Shown here: in pieces, positions 15,251 through 21,378 of the stretch | How positions within the stretch are numbered: the first letter of the stretch is position 1 | How the letters are laid out: each line of letters opens with the position of its first letter | Assembly: GCA_964353745.1 (NCBI GenBank) | Contig: CAYGWD010000012.1 | Coordinates: 1-30,994 of the forward strand | Source of the DNA: CS1-C013 sp964353745 | GTDB lineage: Archaea > Aenigmatarchaeota > Aenigmatarchaeia > Aenigmatarchaeales > Aenigmatarchaeaceae | Reading direction: 5' to 3' | DNA length: 30,994 nt | Made by a program: the position numbers and the translations under genes | Notes under the pieces: generated by a model | Databases searched by the model: none | What the model was told of the DNA's origin: nothing | What the model saw: the letters and a program-made list of their open reading frames with translations, nothing else

Positions 15251-16516
15251 ATGTTCAGAGAAATAGCATCTATGGCAGTGTATAATCTATCTCACAGAAA
15301 GCTGAGAAGCTTTCTAACACTTCTAGGCATTGTCATAGGAGTATCGGCTGTCGTTGCTACAATGCTGGTTGGGGCTTCAATGGAGCAGAGAATAATAGGC
15401 CAATTGAATAAGCTTATGGCAGACATAATCACTGTGATACCTGGCAAGGTTTCTTTTACCCAAGGCCCTAATCTGGGTTCAGGCGGCAAGGCCATAGTTT
15501 TGACAGAAAAGGACGAGAAGGAAATATCAAAAGTTGATGGCATAAAGATAGTGACAGGCATCATTTCTGGTTCTCTTAGAGTCGAAAGCAATAACGAGTC
15601 TGGCAAGATTACTGTGATTGGGGTAAAGGACGAAAAGGCTTGGGAAGAGATAGAAGCGGGGGCAATAGGTTTAGAGGACGGACGATTCATTACGGACGAA
15701 GACAAATATTCTGCAATGATAGGGAATAATGTTGCGCACAATATGTTTACAAAGAACATTACCCTTAAGAAATCGATAAATATAAACGGTGTTGATTTTA
15801 AGGTCGTTGGAATATTGAACAAAGGCGGCGGGCTCTTAGCAACGATAGACGGTAGCGTCTTCATTCCGATCAAGCAGGCGAGGGATTTGTTTGGAAACCA
15901 GTTTGAGAGCAATGAATATAATGAGATAATGGCCAAGGTAAGTGACGGCTATGATTCAAGCATTGTTGCTGATAATATCAACGAGAAACTTTTGCAAATA
16001 CATCATCAAACAGAAGACACGAAGACCTTTAGCGTCTTGAGTTCCAAATTCTTTGAAGAGCAAATTACCAGCATATTAAACATAATAACAGCATTCCTTA
16101 GTTCTTTAGGGGCTATATCTTTGATTGTAGGTGGTATAGGAATCTTGAATATAATGTACGTATCTGTTATGGAGAGGACGAGAGAAATAGGAACAATGAA
16201 AGCGATTGGAGCAACCAGCAACGTGATTTTATTAATGTTTTTGTTCGAGTCAGGAATACTTGGTTTAATTGGTGGCATTGTTGGTGATGCATTAGGTGTT
16301 GGTTTAGGATATGGTATAACCTATGGCATGCGATTGGGTTTTTCAAGTAATGCTTTTGCTGAAAATAATGTTCAACAAGGACCTTTGATTTATTTGTCAC
16401 CAGAAGTTCTAGTTTTGGGATTAGTCTTTGGGTTTTTAGTTGGAGTTTTAGCAGGTTATTTCCCAGCAAGAAAAGCTGCTAAATTACAACCAGTAGAAGC
16501 GTTGAGATATGAGTAA
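15251..16516 (+). CDS. ABC transporter permease, MacB/FtsX type
   Basis: A 421-residue permease with the MacB layout: one membrane helix at about 20-45 ('SFLTLLGIVIGVSAVVATML'), a large extracellular MacB periplasmic-core domain (about 50-255), then three helices of the FtsX domain from about 275, including 'LGAISLIVGGIGILNIMYVS', 'VMERTREIGTMKAIGAT' and 'LAGYFPARKAAKLQPVEALRYE', the conserved tail. It works with the ATPase at 13374 as a mechanotransmission-type exporter or lipoprotein/peptide extruder; substrate unknown. The stop codon TAA at 16514 is the first three bases of the 73-base repeat described next. Confidence 0.94.
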   Translation: MFREIASMAVYNLSHRKLRSFLTLLGIVIGVSAVVATMLVGASMEQRIIGQLNKLMADIITVIPGKVSFTQGPNLGSGGKAIVLTEKDEKEISKVDGIKIVTGIISGSLRVESNNESGKITVIGVKDEKAWEEIEAGAIGLEDGRFITDEDKYSAMIGNNVAHNMFTKNITLKKSININGVDFKVVGILNKGGGLLATIDGSVFIPIKQARDLFGNQFESNEYNEIMAKVSDGYDSSIVADNINEKLLQIHHQTEDTKTFSVLSSKFFEEQITSILNIITAFLSSLGAISLIVGGIGILNIMYVSVMERTREIGTMKAIGATSNVILLMFLFESGILGLIGGIVGDALGVGLGYGITYGMRLGFSSNAFAENNVQQGPLIYLSPEVLVLGLVFGFLVGVLAGYFPARKAAKLQPVEALRYE

Positions 16517-16586
16517 GTTAACTAATTAATTAGTTAAATCTTTTAGACTTGTTAAAATGATTGTAAAATTGGGATTTGCGAGTTTG
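16514..16586. repeat. 73-base repeat R1, copy 1, with perfect 20-base palindrome
   Basis: This stretch is repeated at 17104-17176 in the same orientation with 71 of 73 bases identical by my count. It begins with the stop codon of the permease gene. Bases 16518-16537 form a perfect palindrome (half-site TTAACTAATT). The two differences are G/T at the middle of TTTTA(G/T)ACTT and A/G in TTGTAAA(A/G)TT. The repeat then reads into the promoter of the winged-helix gene. It could be an operator, a terminator-like structure, or a recombination site. Confidence 0.9.
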
Positions 16587-16597
16587 ATTTAAATGAA

Positions 16598-16608
16598 GGA
16601 TTTAAATC
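16598..16608 (+). promoter_or_regulatory. TATA box for the winged-helix gene
   Basis: GGATTTAAATC lies about 29 bases before the ATG at 16632, implying a leaderless or nearly leaderless mRNA. The 73-base palindromic repeat ends 12 bases upstream of it, so a regulator bound there would sit beside TFB/TBP. Confidence 0.55.
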
Positions 16609-16631
16609 TTTAATTATTGTAATTATTCTTC

Positions 16632-16886
16632 ATGAAAGAAGCAAAATTAACAACCCAAAGTACTAAAATATTGAAATTGCTAAAAACAGAAGGAAAAGAG
16701 ATGAACCTTTCTCAAGTTTCTTCTAGTGCTGAAATCGATAGGGGATTAGCAATGATTAATCTAAACGATTTAGAACATGGAGGATATGTCACAAGTGATT
16801 TAAAACAGGAGAAAATAGGAGACAGAAATTTCATTATAAGATATTTTAGTATAACAGAAAGGGGATTAACATATCCAACTGATTAA
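16632..16886 (+). CDS. Small winged helix-turn-helix protein
   Basis: An 84-residue protein that fits a stand-alone winged-helix DNA-binding domain: helix 1 'STKILKLLKTEG', helix 2 'NLSQVSSSAEI', recognition helix 'RGLAMINLNDLEHGGYV' and a wing with 'RNFIIRYFSITERGLTY'. The 'L..LE..GYV' and 'Y.IT..G' features are those of MarR/PadR/ArsR-like regulators. It is flanked by the two R1 repeats, each with a 20-base palindrome; self-regulation through those sites is an attractive inference but nothing more. The gene is A+T-rich and isolated from functional neighbours, as expected of an acquired regulator. Confidence 0.75.
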   Translation: MKEAKLTTQSTKILKLLKTEGKEMNLSQVSSSAEIDRGLAMINLNDLEHGGYVTSDLKQEKIGDRNFIIRYFSITERGLTYPTD

Positions 16887-16930
16887 TTTTATTATTTTTC
16901 TAAAGAAATCTAAACTAGTTGGTTCCCTAT

Positions 16931-17106
16931 GTTATTTTCATATAACCTGTGGAAAATCTTATCTAGCAATCTATAAATATGCGTAGAGCATAATGCTCTC
17001 TGTAAACCTAATACCCACCTAACCTTTTTAAAAAATCACAAATCGTTAGGGGTATGTTAGAAACAAGAATTAGACGTTAACGACGAGTTTGGTTATTAAT
17101 GAATAA
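16931..17106. ncRNA. Structured intergenic element, copy A (putative ncRNA)
   Basis: A 176-base non-coding stretch that recurs at 18673-18860 (copy B). Both start with the same 17 bases (GTTATTTTCATATAACC) and end in TAATGAATAA. The region 17008-17090 matches copy B at 75 of 83 positions by my count. In it, 17008-17023 can pair with 17045-17060: CCTAAC with GTTAGG, TACC with GGTA, CTAA with TTAG, about 14 pairs around a ~21-base loop. A second hairpin, AGAGC-N5-GCTCT (16985-16999), is local to copy A; copy B has a different sequence but also forms a stem there. There is no conserved reading frame. The strand is unclear: a TATA box in the adjoining repeat favours minus. Confidence 0.55.
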
Positions 17107-17176
17107 GTTAACTAATTAATTAGTTAAATCTTTTATACTTGTTAAAATGATTGTAAAGTTGGGATTTGCGAGTTTG
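17104..17176. repeat. 73-base repeat R1, copy 2, with perfect 20-base palindrome
   Basis: Second copy of the repeat at 16514-16586, same orientation, start-to-start distance 590 bases. Its palindrome is 17108-17127. It directly abuts element A on the left and ends 7 bases before the stop of the 455-residue gene on the right. Unlike copy 1 it contains TATAAAAG on the minus strand (17130-17137) thanks to one of the two differing bases. Confidence 0.9.
17130..17137 (-). promoter_or_regulatory. Possible TATA box driving a minus-strand transcript through element A
   Basis: Read on the minus strand, the repeat gives AAGTATAAAAGATTT. A start site about 25 bases on would fall near 17106, exactly the boundary of element A. 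In repeat copy 1 the same place reads AAGTCTAAAAG, a poorer TATA box. This is the main reason to suspect that element A is transcribed on the minus strand. Confidence 0.4.
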
Positions 17177-17183
17177 GTTCTTG

Positions 17184-18551
17184 CTATGCGTTTATTTTCT
17201 CTGTTAGGTCTTTAATAACTTTATTTAGAGCTTCAGAAGTTTCATAATCATATTTATAATTTGGCAGTAAACTTTGCCCTTTATCCCTATAGAGTTTTAA
17301 CATTTTCTTTGTTTGCTCTCCCAAACCAATATCAGCTAACAGCTTATCAAGTTTTCCATGCCTTGATTCTGTTTGCCTCATTTCTTCTTCCCCAATTCGC
17401 TCGTTTTCTAAAGGGTCTCCTATCAACAATTTAAGAGAATCAATAACTATAGGTTTTGCTTCATCTTCAAGTACTATTTCGCCTAATTCGTGACCAAACA
17501 TAGCTTGAATAACTTCAGCATCATCACAAAATTCTTCTTGTAATTGATTAAATTCTTTTACGTACAGGTGAGTGTACGGATATAAAGATACAATTCTTCT
17601 GCAATAGTTGCTTTGAGGAGGAACCCAAATTTCTGCTTCCATGAAGTTTGCCCTCCCATCTTCAAAACCACCTTGCTTGAATGATGGAATATAACCCTTA
17701 TCATCTAGCATTGACCCAAAACTTCCTACCATATGATTGCGATGGAACCAAGGCAAAACACCCAAGGCAGTATTCTCAAAAACCTCAGATTTAGCAGGGA
17801 ATTTTTTTGCAAAATCTTTACGCATATCAGCAAACAAGCTTGAATGCTTTTTTAGCTTATCCTTGAAAGATGTCTTGCCTAAGTAATCAACTATTGTTTG
17901 GTAGGCCTTTGCAGTGGCTTCAGCTCTTTCAATTTCCTCTTTTTCAAAATGGTATTCCTCTATTTCTTCACTCATAGCTGCCTTATGCTCATCATCGCCC
18001 CAAAGCCAATCATCATAATTTTTTGGTCGTTTTAATTCTCTTTTTGCCTCTTCTGAATAAGATTTTAATTGACCTTTCAAGACATCAACCTGATGCTTTT
18101 CCAAATCCTCAAACGAAAAATTCTGTTTTGGAGTTTCAACACCACTTTCAACCTCTCTAACTGGGTTTAACCCGAGTTGAATCGGCCCAGAAGTAAGATT
18201 ATACCTCATAGGCTCGTAAGTTGATTCGAACCCTCTTTCCTTTAATTTTCTGTCTGCAAAGAGTCTTAACCTAAAATTTCTTTGAGATTTATCATAATCT
18301 ATCTGCGATGTAAATCCCAAACTGCCATAATGAACTACATTTAGATTTTCTAAGGGCGATTTACCTTCACATATGCTATGAATAGAGTTTGCACCGTCAA
18401 CTAGTGTCCTATGTATGTCTTCTGTTATTGGAGTCATGTCAGGTCTTGTAGCGTTGAAAAAGAAAAAATCTCTACAAAGTTCCAAGTATTTATTAATGTC
18501 TTCTTGAGAAGATGCAGGAATCCTATTTGTAGCCACATACTCAAGTTGCAT
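17184..18551 (-). CDS. Unknown 455-residue protein between the two structured elements
   Basis: Not recognised. A soluble, highly charged protein: an N-terminal 140 residues with mixed structure, a long helical, Glu/Lys-rich middle (about 150-250, 'KGQLKSYSEEAKRELKRPKN', 'EEIERAEATAKAYQTIVDYL'), then a segment with many aromatic residues (about 275-340), and 'MFGHELGEIVLEDEAKP' at about 351-367. HELGE (His354, Glu355, Glu358) recalls a metalloprotease HExxH helix but the last ligand is glutamate, so that reading is unsupported. No membrane segment or signal. The stop lies 7 bases from repeat R1 copy 2; the start is 122 bases from element B. Its bracketing by repeats and lack of functional neighbours suggest acquired DNA. 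Confidence 0.8.
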   Translation of the reverse strand: MQLEYVATNRIPASSQEDINKYLELCRDFFFFNATRPDMTPITEDIHRTLVDGANSIHSICEGKSPLENLNVVHYGSLGFTSQIDYDKSQRNFRLRLFADRKLKERGFESTYEPMRYNLTSGPIQLGLNPVREVESGVETPKQNFSFEDLEKHQVDVLKGQLKSYSEEAKRELKRPKNYDDWLWGDDEHKAAMSEEIEEYHFEKEEIERAEATAKAYQTIVDYLGKTSFKDKLKKHSSLFADMRKDFAKKFPAKSEVFENTALGVLPWFHRNHMVGSFGSMLDDKGYIPSFKQGGFEDGRANFMEAEIWVPPQSNYCRRIVSLYPYTHLYVKEFNQLQEEFCDDAEVIQAMFGHELGEIVLEDEAKPIVIDSLKLLIGDPLENERIGEEEMRQTESRHGKLDKLLADIGLGEQTKKMLKLYRDKGQSLLPNYKYDYETSEALNKVIKDLTEKINA

Positions 18552-18672
18552 AAAATAAAATGGAATGTTAAAAATTTATGCTTTAAAAGAGCCATTCTCC
18601 ATCAAATTCAAGGCAAAAACATCCTATTTCTAAACATCCCATCAGATGGAGATATACCGGTATAAGAATGGT

Positions 18673-18860
18673 GTTATTTTCATATAACCTAGAGAAACTA
18701 TCATTCAATGTCATCTAGCAACCTATTAATAGCCGTGAAGCCCAAAGCTTAGCTATCAAAGCTAATACCCACCTAACCTTTTACTAAAATCATAAATCGT
18801 TAGGGGTAGGTTAGAAACAAGAATTAGACGTTAGCGGCGGGTTTATCATTTAATGAATAA
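18673..18860. ncRNA. Structured intergenic element, copy B (putative ncRNA or 3'-UTR element)
   Basis: Counterpart of copy A, same orientation. It occupies the whole space up to the aIF5A stop codon (18861). The conserved hairpin pairs 18762-18777 with 18799-18814, with the same pairing as in copy A; the bulge changes from TG to GG. The 3' part differs from copy A by A-to-G changes at three spaced positions (CGACGAG versus CGGCGGG). In the variable middle, ATAGC (18729-18733) can pair with GCTAT (18751-18755) enclosing AAGC/GCTT. On the minus strand it would be the 3'-UTR of aIF5A or the leader of the 455-residue gene. Confidence 0.55.
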
Positions 18861-19253
18861 TCAAGTCTTTACCTGCATAAGCATCTTTCTTCCCATCAAT
18901 ATCCAATAAATAACTTCTCCACCTTGCATTAATTTGCCTTTCAATTCTTCAGGTATCTTAGAGTCAAAGGTCTCATAAGATTCCATGTCCATTATCTGGG
19001 CAGTGTCTCCTGCTATGGCAACCACCTGCCCAACCCTTTTCTCAACTATAGGAATTTCTATTTCAGTGTCGGCAGGCTTTACTATTGACCTTCTTCTGTT
19101 GTCAAATATGCCTACTGCCTCTAGTCTTGCTTTGGCTCCACCGTGTTTCCCAGGGACAGAAGTCGTTACGTTTAAGACCTTGCAAGGTTCGTCGTCTATA
19201 ACTATAAATTTTCCCACTTGAAGATTTTTTATAGATGATCTTGTGGTTACCAT
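18861..19253 (-). CDS. eif5a: Translation initiation factor aIF5A
   Basis: A 130-residue aIF5A, the hypusine-bearing factor that relieves ribosomes stalled on difficult peptide sequences. The N-terminal SH3-like domain holds 'TTSVPGKHGGAKAR', whose Lys36 in the PGKHG turn is the hypusine site; the C-terminal OB domain contains 'VVAIAGDTAQIMDMESYETF'. Start: the ATG at 19253 (MVTTRSSIK) is preferred to an upstream in-frame TTG at 19259. Histone lies 32 bases upstream on the same strand, so the two are probably one transcript. The extended C-terminus 'LMGRKMLMQVKT' is ordinary. Confidence 0.97.
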   Translation of the reverse strand: MVTTRSSIKNLQVGKFIVIDDEPCKVLNVTTSVPGKHGGAKARLEAVGIFDNRRRSIVKPADTEIEIPIVEKRVGQVVAIAGDTAQIMDMESYETFDSKIPEELKGKLMQGGEVIYWILMGRKMLMQVKT

Positions 19254-19285
19254 GAACAAAATAAGGTGTGAATTAAAATATAAAC

Positions 19286-19489
19286 TTAAGTCTTTCCGGC
19301 CACAAATTTTATATCTTCCACAAGAATCGTCTTCCTTTTCGCATGCCTGGCGGCCTGAGCAGCTTCCAAGGCTAGTTCACAACCTAATTCTTCAACAACC
19401 TTTGCCAATTCCTTTACAGCATCAGCTGATATCCTCTCGACACCAGCTTTCCTTGCTATTCTCTCTATGGGCGCTAAAGGCAGCATCAA
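19286..19489 (-). CDS. Archaeal histone
   Basis: A 67-residue histone fold without tails, as in HMfB. It has 'LPLAPIERIARKAGVERIS' for helix 1 and loop 1, a long central helix 'ADAVKELAKVVEELGCELA', and the loop 2/helix 3 signature 'AKRKTILVEDIKFVAG' with the RKT-x-x-x-x-D DNA-binding and salt-bridge motif. It wraps DNA into nucleosome-like tetramers or longer stacks. Two ATGs open the frame; either is possible. The promoter is seen at 19520-19528 (minus), giving a near-leaderless mRNA. Confidence 0.97.
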   Translation of the reverse strand: MMLPLAPIERIARKAGVERISADAVKELAKVVEELGCELALEAAQAARHAKRKTILVEDIKFVAGKT

Positions 19490-19512
19490 AATCTGCTATA
19501 TATATGGGGAAA

Positions 19513-19530
19513 GGCTTTGTTTAAATATTA
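19513..19530 (-). promoter_or_regulatory. Histone promoter
   Basis: On the minus strand the sequence reads TAATATTTAAACAAAGCC; the TATA part (ATATTTAAA, complement of 19520-19528) is about 33 bases from the histone ATG. The 13 bases TTTAAACAAAGCC also occur upstream of TFB at 20166-20178. Confidence 0.5.
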
Positions 19531-19534
19531 CGGC

Positions 19535-19657
19535 CTATTTAACAAGTCGGAGAGATATCAAGTTAATGAGGTCTTGCTGAAAGTCCTTTGCCATAATATC
19601 TGCGTGGTAATTCAAGAAATGTATGAATTGAACATAGAACCTAACTTTTAGGTAGAT
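19535..19657 (-). pseudogene. Short open frame, possible gene remnant, in the histone upstream gap
   Basis: The 200-base gap between histone and the next gene contains a 40-codon minus-strand stretch free of stops, bounded by TAA. It reads VRFYVQFIHFLNYHADIMA and then KDFQQDLINLISLRLVK. The composition looks protein-like, but the only ATG would give 19 residues and no ribosome site is seen. It may be the tail of a lost gene or chance. Outside it the gap holds only promoters. Confidence 0.2.
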
Positions 19658-19665
19658 TTAAATAG
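19639..19665 (+). promoter_or_regulatory. TATA box with adjoining perfect inverted repeat
   Basis: ACCTAA-CTT-TTAGGT (19639-19653) is a perfect 6-base inverted repeat lying immediately before the TATA element GATTTAAATAG (19655-19665) of the gene at 19697. A protein bound to it would touch the BRE region. It might equally act as a small hairpin. Confidence 0.4.
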
Positions 19666-19696
19666 TTTTCTATTGATACTATCAGTAAGTGATAAA

Positions 19697-20104
19697 ATGA
19701 GTTTAGTGAAACTTGAGAATAAAATTGAAATGGGCGGAGAATATAAAGATTTTGATTTTATAGTTGGTAGTAGAAAAAGTCTCAGTGTTGATGGTCTCCA
19801 AGATTATGTAAGAATATGGCCTAAAGTAGAAGTCGTGCCAGCTTTCTTAAAGGGTGCTGGTGGAACAGCATATTTTATTGACAACACAAAAATTGAATTA
19901 TATATTGCTCAAAGAAACGGATTTTTAACTGCAGGTCCAGATTCTCCAAGAGATAATACAATATCAATTATACCGTTCATAAAAAAATTAAATGAAATGG
20001 AACGTGATTTGAAAGATTCTGAGGGATTGGTTGACGCAATAAACAAAACAATACAAAAAATGAGAGAAGATTCGAAATATCCTTGGAAACAAGAACAAAA
20101 ATAA
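19697..20104 (+). CDS. Unknown 135-residue soluble protein
   Basis: Not recognised. The protein is compact and mixed: 'MGGEYKDFDFIVGSRKSLSV', 'YVRIWPKVEVVPAFLKGAGG', 'AYFIDNTKIELYIAQRNGFL' suggest strands, then a helical end 'LNEMERDLKDSEGLVDAI' and a basic/aromatic tail ending KYPWKQEQK. No membrane segment or cysteine motif. The ATG at 19697 is chosen because AGTGAT lies 4 bases before it and the TATA box predicts transcription start near 19687, after the upstream TTG at 19673. The leader resembles that of the gene at 28562. Stands alone between histone and TFB, facing the TFB direction. Confidence 0.65.
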   Translation: MSLVKLENKIEMGGEYKDFDFIVGSRKSLSVDGLQDYVRIWPKVEVVPAFLKGAGGTAYFIDNTKIELYIAQRNGFLTAGPDSPRDNTISIIPFIKKLNEMERDLKDSEGLVDAINKTIQKMREDSKYPWKQEQK

Positions 20105-20162
20105 TCTTTGAATTCTGTTTAAAAAGTAAGTAGAGTGTTTAATTAGTATAGTCTAAAAGCGA

Positions 20163-20238
20163 TATTTTAAACAAAGCCATGGGGAAAAAGGCCTTTATAA
20201 ACCACAGAAAGCTTTAAATATAGCAAACGTATAAATAT
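20163..20238 (+). promoter_or_regulatory. Multiple TATA-like elements upstream of the TFB unit
   Basis: The 190-base gap before the leader ORF contains several candidate TATA boxes: TATTTTAAAC (20163-20172), CTTTATAAAC (20193-20201 region), GCTTTAAATATA (20211-20222) and GTATAAATATTT (20229-20240). The third, preceded by a purine-rich GAAAGC like a BRE, is the best. The first lies in the 13-base sequence shared with the histone promoter. Several starts may serve the TFB gene. The sequence 20105-20160 shows nothing further. Confidence 0.4.
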
Positions 20239-20294
20239 TTAATGTCAAAATTTAGAATCAGTTACTACTATATGGTAAATATGGTGTATAAAGT

Positions 20295-20396
20295 ATGGAT
20301 GAACATCCCGCTGATTATTCATTTTTAAGCAAGGACATTCCTCAGCCCTTAGATCTATCTGAAAAAATAAACTGGGAAATTTGCATGGTTGATTAA
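20295..20396 (+). CDS. 33-codon leader ORF immediately before TFB
   Basis: ATG 20295 to TAA 20394-20396 encodes MDEHPADYSFLSKDIPQPLD followed by LSEKINWEICMVD. The stop is one base from the TFB ATG (TAACATG), the usual geometry of translational coupling. GGTG lies 8 bases before the start. The peptide is acidic and not recognised. Either it is a genuine small protein or a regulatory leader peptide that tunes TFB translation. The lack of a strong ribosome site for TFB itself supports coupling. Confidence 0.5.
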   Translation: MDEHPADYSFLSKDIPQPLDLSEKINWEICMVD

Positions 20397-20397
20397 C

Positions 20398-21378
20398 ATG
20401 GTTAAAAAAGTAAGTAAAAAATCTGAAAAAATATGCCCTGATTGCGGCTCCAAATATTTTATGGAAGATAAGACCAGAGGAGAGATTGTTTGCGCCAAAT
20501 GTGGCCTTGTAATGGAAGATTCTATGATAGATTCATCTCCTGAATGGAGAGCATTTGATGAGGAACAAATCTCAAAAAGAACAAGGGCAGGAGCTCCTTT
20601 AACCTTTACAAAACACGACAAGGGTTTGACCACAGAGATTGGTAGAGGTAGGGGAGAACTGTTCAAGGTTACTCCTTCTAAAAGAGCCCAATATTATAGA
20701 TTGACTAAATGGCAAAAAAGACTGGTTGAATCAAAGGACAGAAACTTATCCTTTGCATTATCAGAATTACAGAGGTTAGTTTCATTTCTAGGCTTGCCAA
20801 AGTCTGTTCACGAGGAAGTTGCTAAGAATTATGAAAGAGCTGTTGACAGAGGATTGGTAAGAGGGAGGTCAATGGAGTCTGTTATTGCAGCTTTGTTATA
20901 TACGGTCTGCAGGGAAATGGGAACTCCAAGAACATTGGAAGAAATAGCAGAGGCATCAGGAGTCGAGAGAAGAGAAATTGGTAGGACGTATAGATACATA
21001 GCTAGGGAATTGAACATGAGAATTTTACCAGCTCTGCCAAGCGATTATATTCCAAGATTTGCTTCGATGCTCGGTTTAAGCGACAAGGTCCAGGCAAGAG
21101 CAATAAGATTCTTAGAAGAGGCCAAGAAATACGAGGCAACAACAGGCAAAGGTCCTACAGGAGTTGCTTCAGCCGCGTTATACATAGCTGCTGTTCTAGA
21201 GGGCGAGAAAAGAACGCAGAGAGAGATTGCTGATGCTATAGGCGTAACAGAGGTCACGATAAGGAACAGATTCAAAGAATTGGTCGAGAAACTTGGCTTG
21301 GAAGAAGAGGTTGAGAAAAAGGTCAGGGAAGACTACACAGAAAGAGAAACCAAGTTGAAGTTAAAAAAGAAAAAATAA
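20398..21378 (+). CDS. tfb: Transcription initiation factor TFB
   Basis: A 326-residue archaeal TFIIB homologue. The N-terminal zinc ribbon uses Cys13, Cys16, Cys32 and Cys35 ('ICPDCGSKYF', 'IVCAKCGLV'); the B-finger/reader follows ('SSPEWRAFDEEQISKRTRAG', 'LTTEIG'); two cyclin repeats occupy the remainder ('RSMESVIAALLYTVCREMGT' and 'TGVASAALYIAAVLEGEKRT'), each ending in a helix-turn-helix that contacts the BRE, the last being 'TQREIADAIGVTEVTIRNRF'. It recruits RNA polymerase to TBP-bound promoters. The ATG at 20398 is preferred over an upstream TTG at 20389. A lysine-rich tail ends the protein, whose stop abuts that of the convergent gene. Confidence 0.97.
   Translation: MVKKVSKKSEKICPDCGSKYFMEDKTRGEIVCAKCGLVMEDSMIDSSPEWRAFDEEQISKRTRAGAPLTFTKHDKGLTTEIGRGRGELFKVTPSKRAQYYRLTKWQKRLVESKDRNLSFALSELQRLVSFLGLPKSVHEEVAKNYERAVDRGLVRGRSMESVIAALLYTVCREMGTPRTLEEIAEASGVERREIGRTYRYIARELNMRILPALPSDYIPRFASMLGLSDKVQARAIRFLEEAKKYEATTGKGPTGVASAALYIAAVLEGEKRTQREIADAIGVTEVTIRNRFKELVEKLGLEEEVEKKVREDYTERETKLKLKKKK

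Noticed and set aside
15292..16469. Long minus-strand frames opposite the MacB-type permease gene
   Set aside because: They mirror a complete, motif-rich permease gene and lack initiation signals.
16931..17106. Element A as a box C/D guide RNA, 5S RNA or SRP RNA
   Set aside because: No RUGAUGA/CUGA box pair in proper spacing and no match to 5S or SRP core motifs. An H/ACA-type reading (hairpin followed by AAACA) is possible but the pseudouridylation pocket was not demonstrable.
17484..17498. HELGE in the 455-residue protein as an active zinc metalloprotease
   Set aside because: Zincins of this class need HExxH; the last position is Glu and no clear third ligand was found, so no enzyme call is made.
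18215..18235. GGGTTCGAATC on the minus strand, like a tRNA T-loop
   Set aside because: It lies inside the 455-residue coding frame, and no acceptor or anticodon stem can be formed around it. A similar GGTTCGAAC near 4913-4925 is inside the phosphoesterase gene.
16514..18860. Insertion sequence or IS200/IS605-type element with folded ends
   Set aside because: No transposase, TnpB or integrase is encoded between the repeats, and the repeats are direct, not inverted. A non-autonomous element cannot be excluded.
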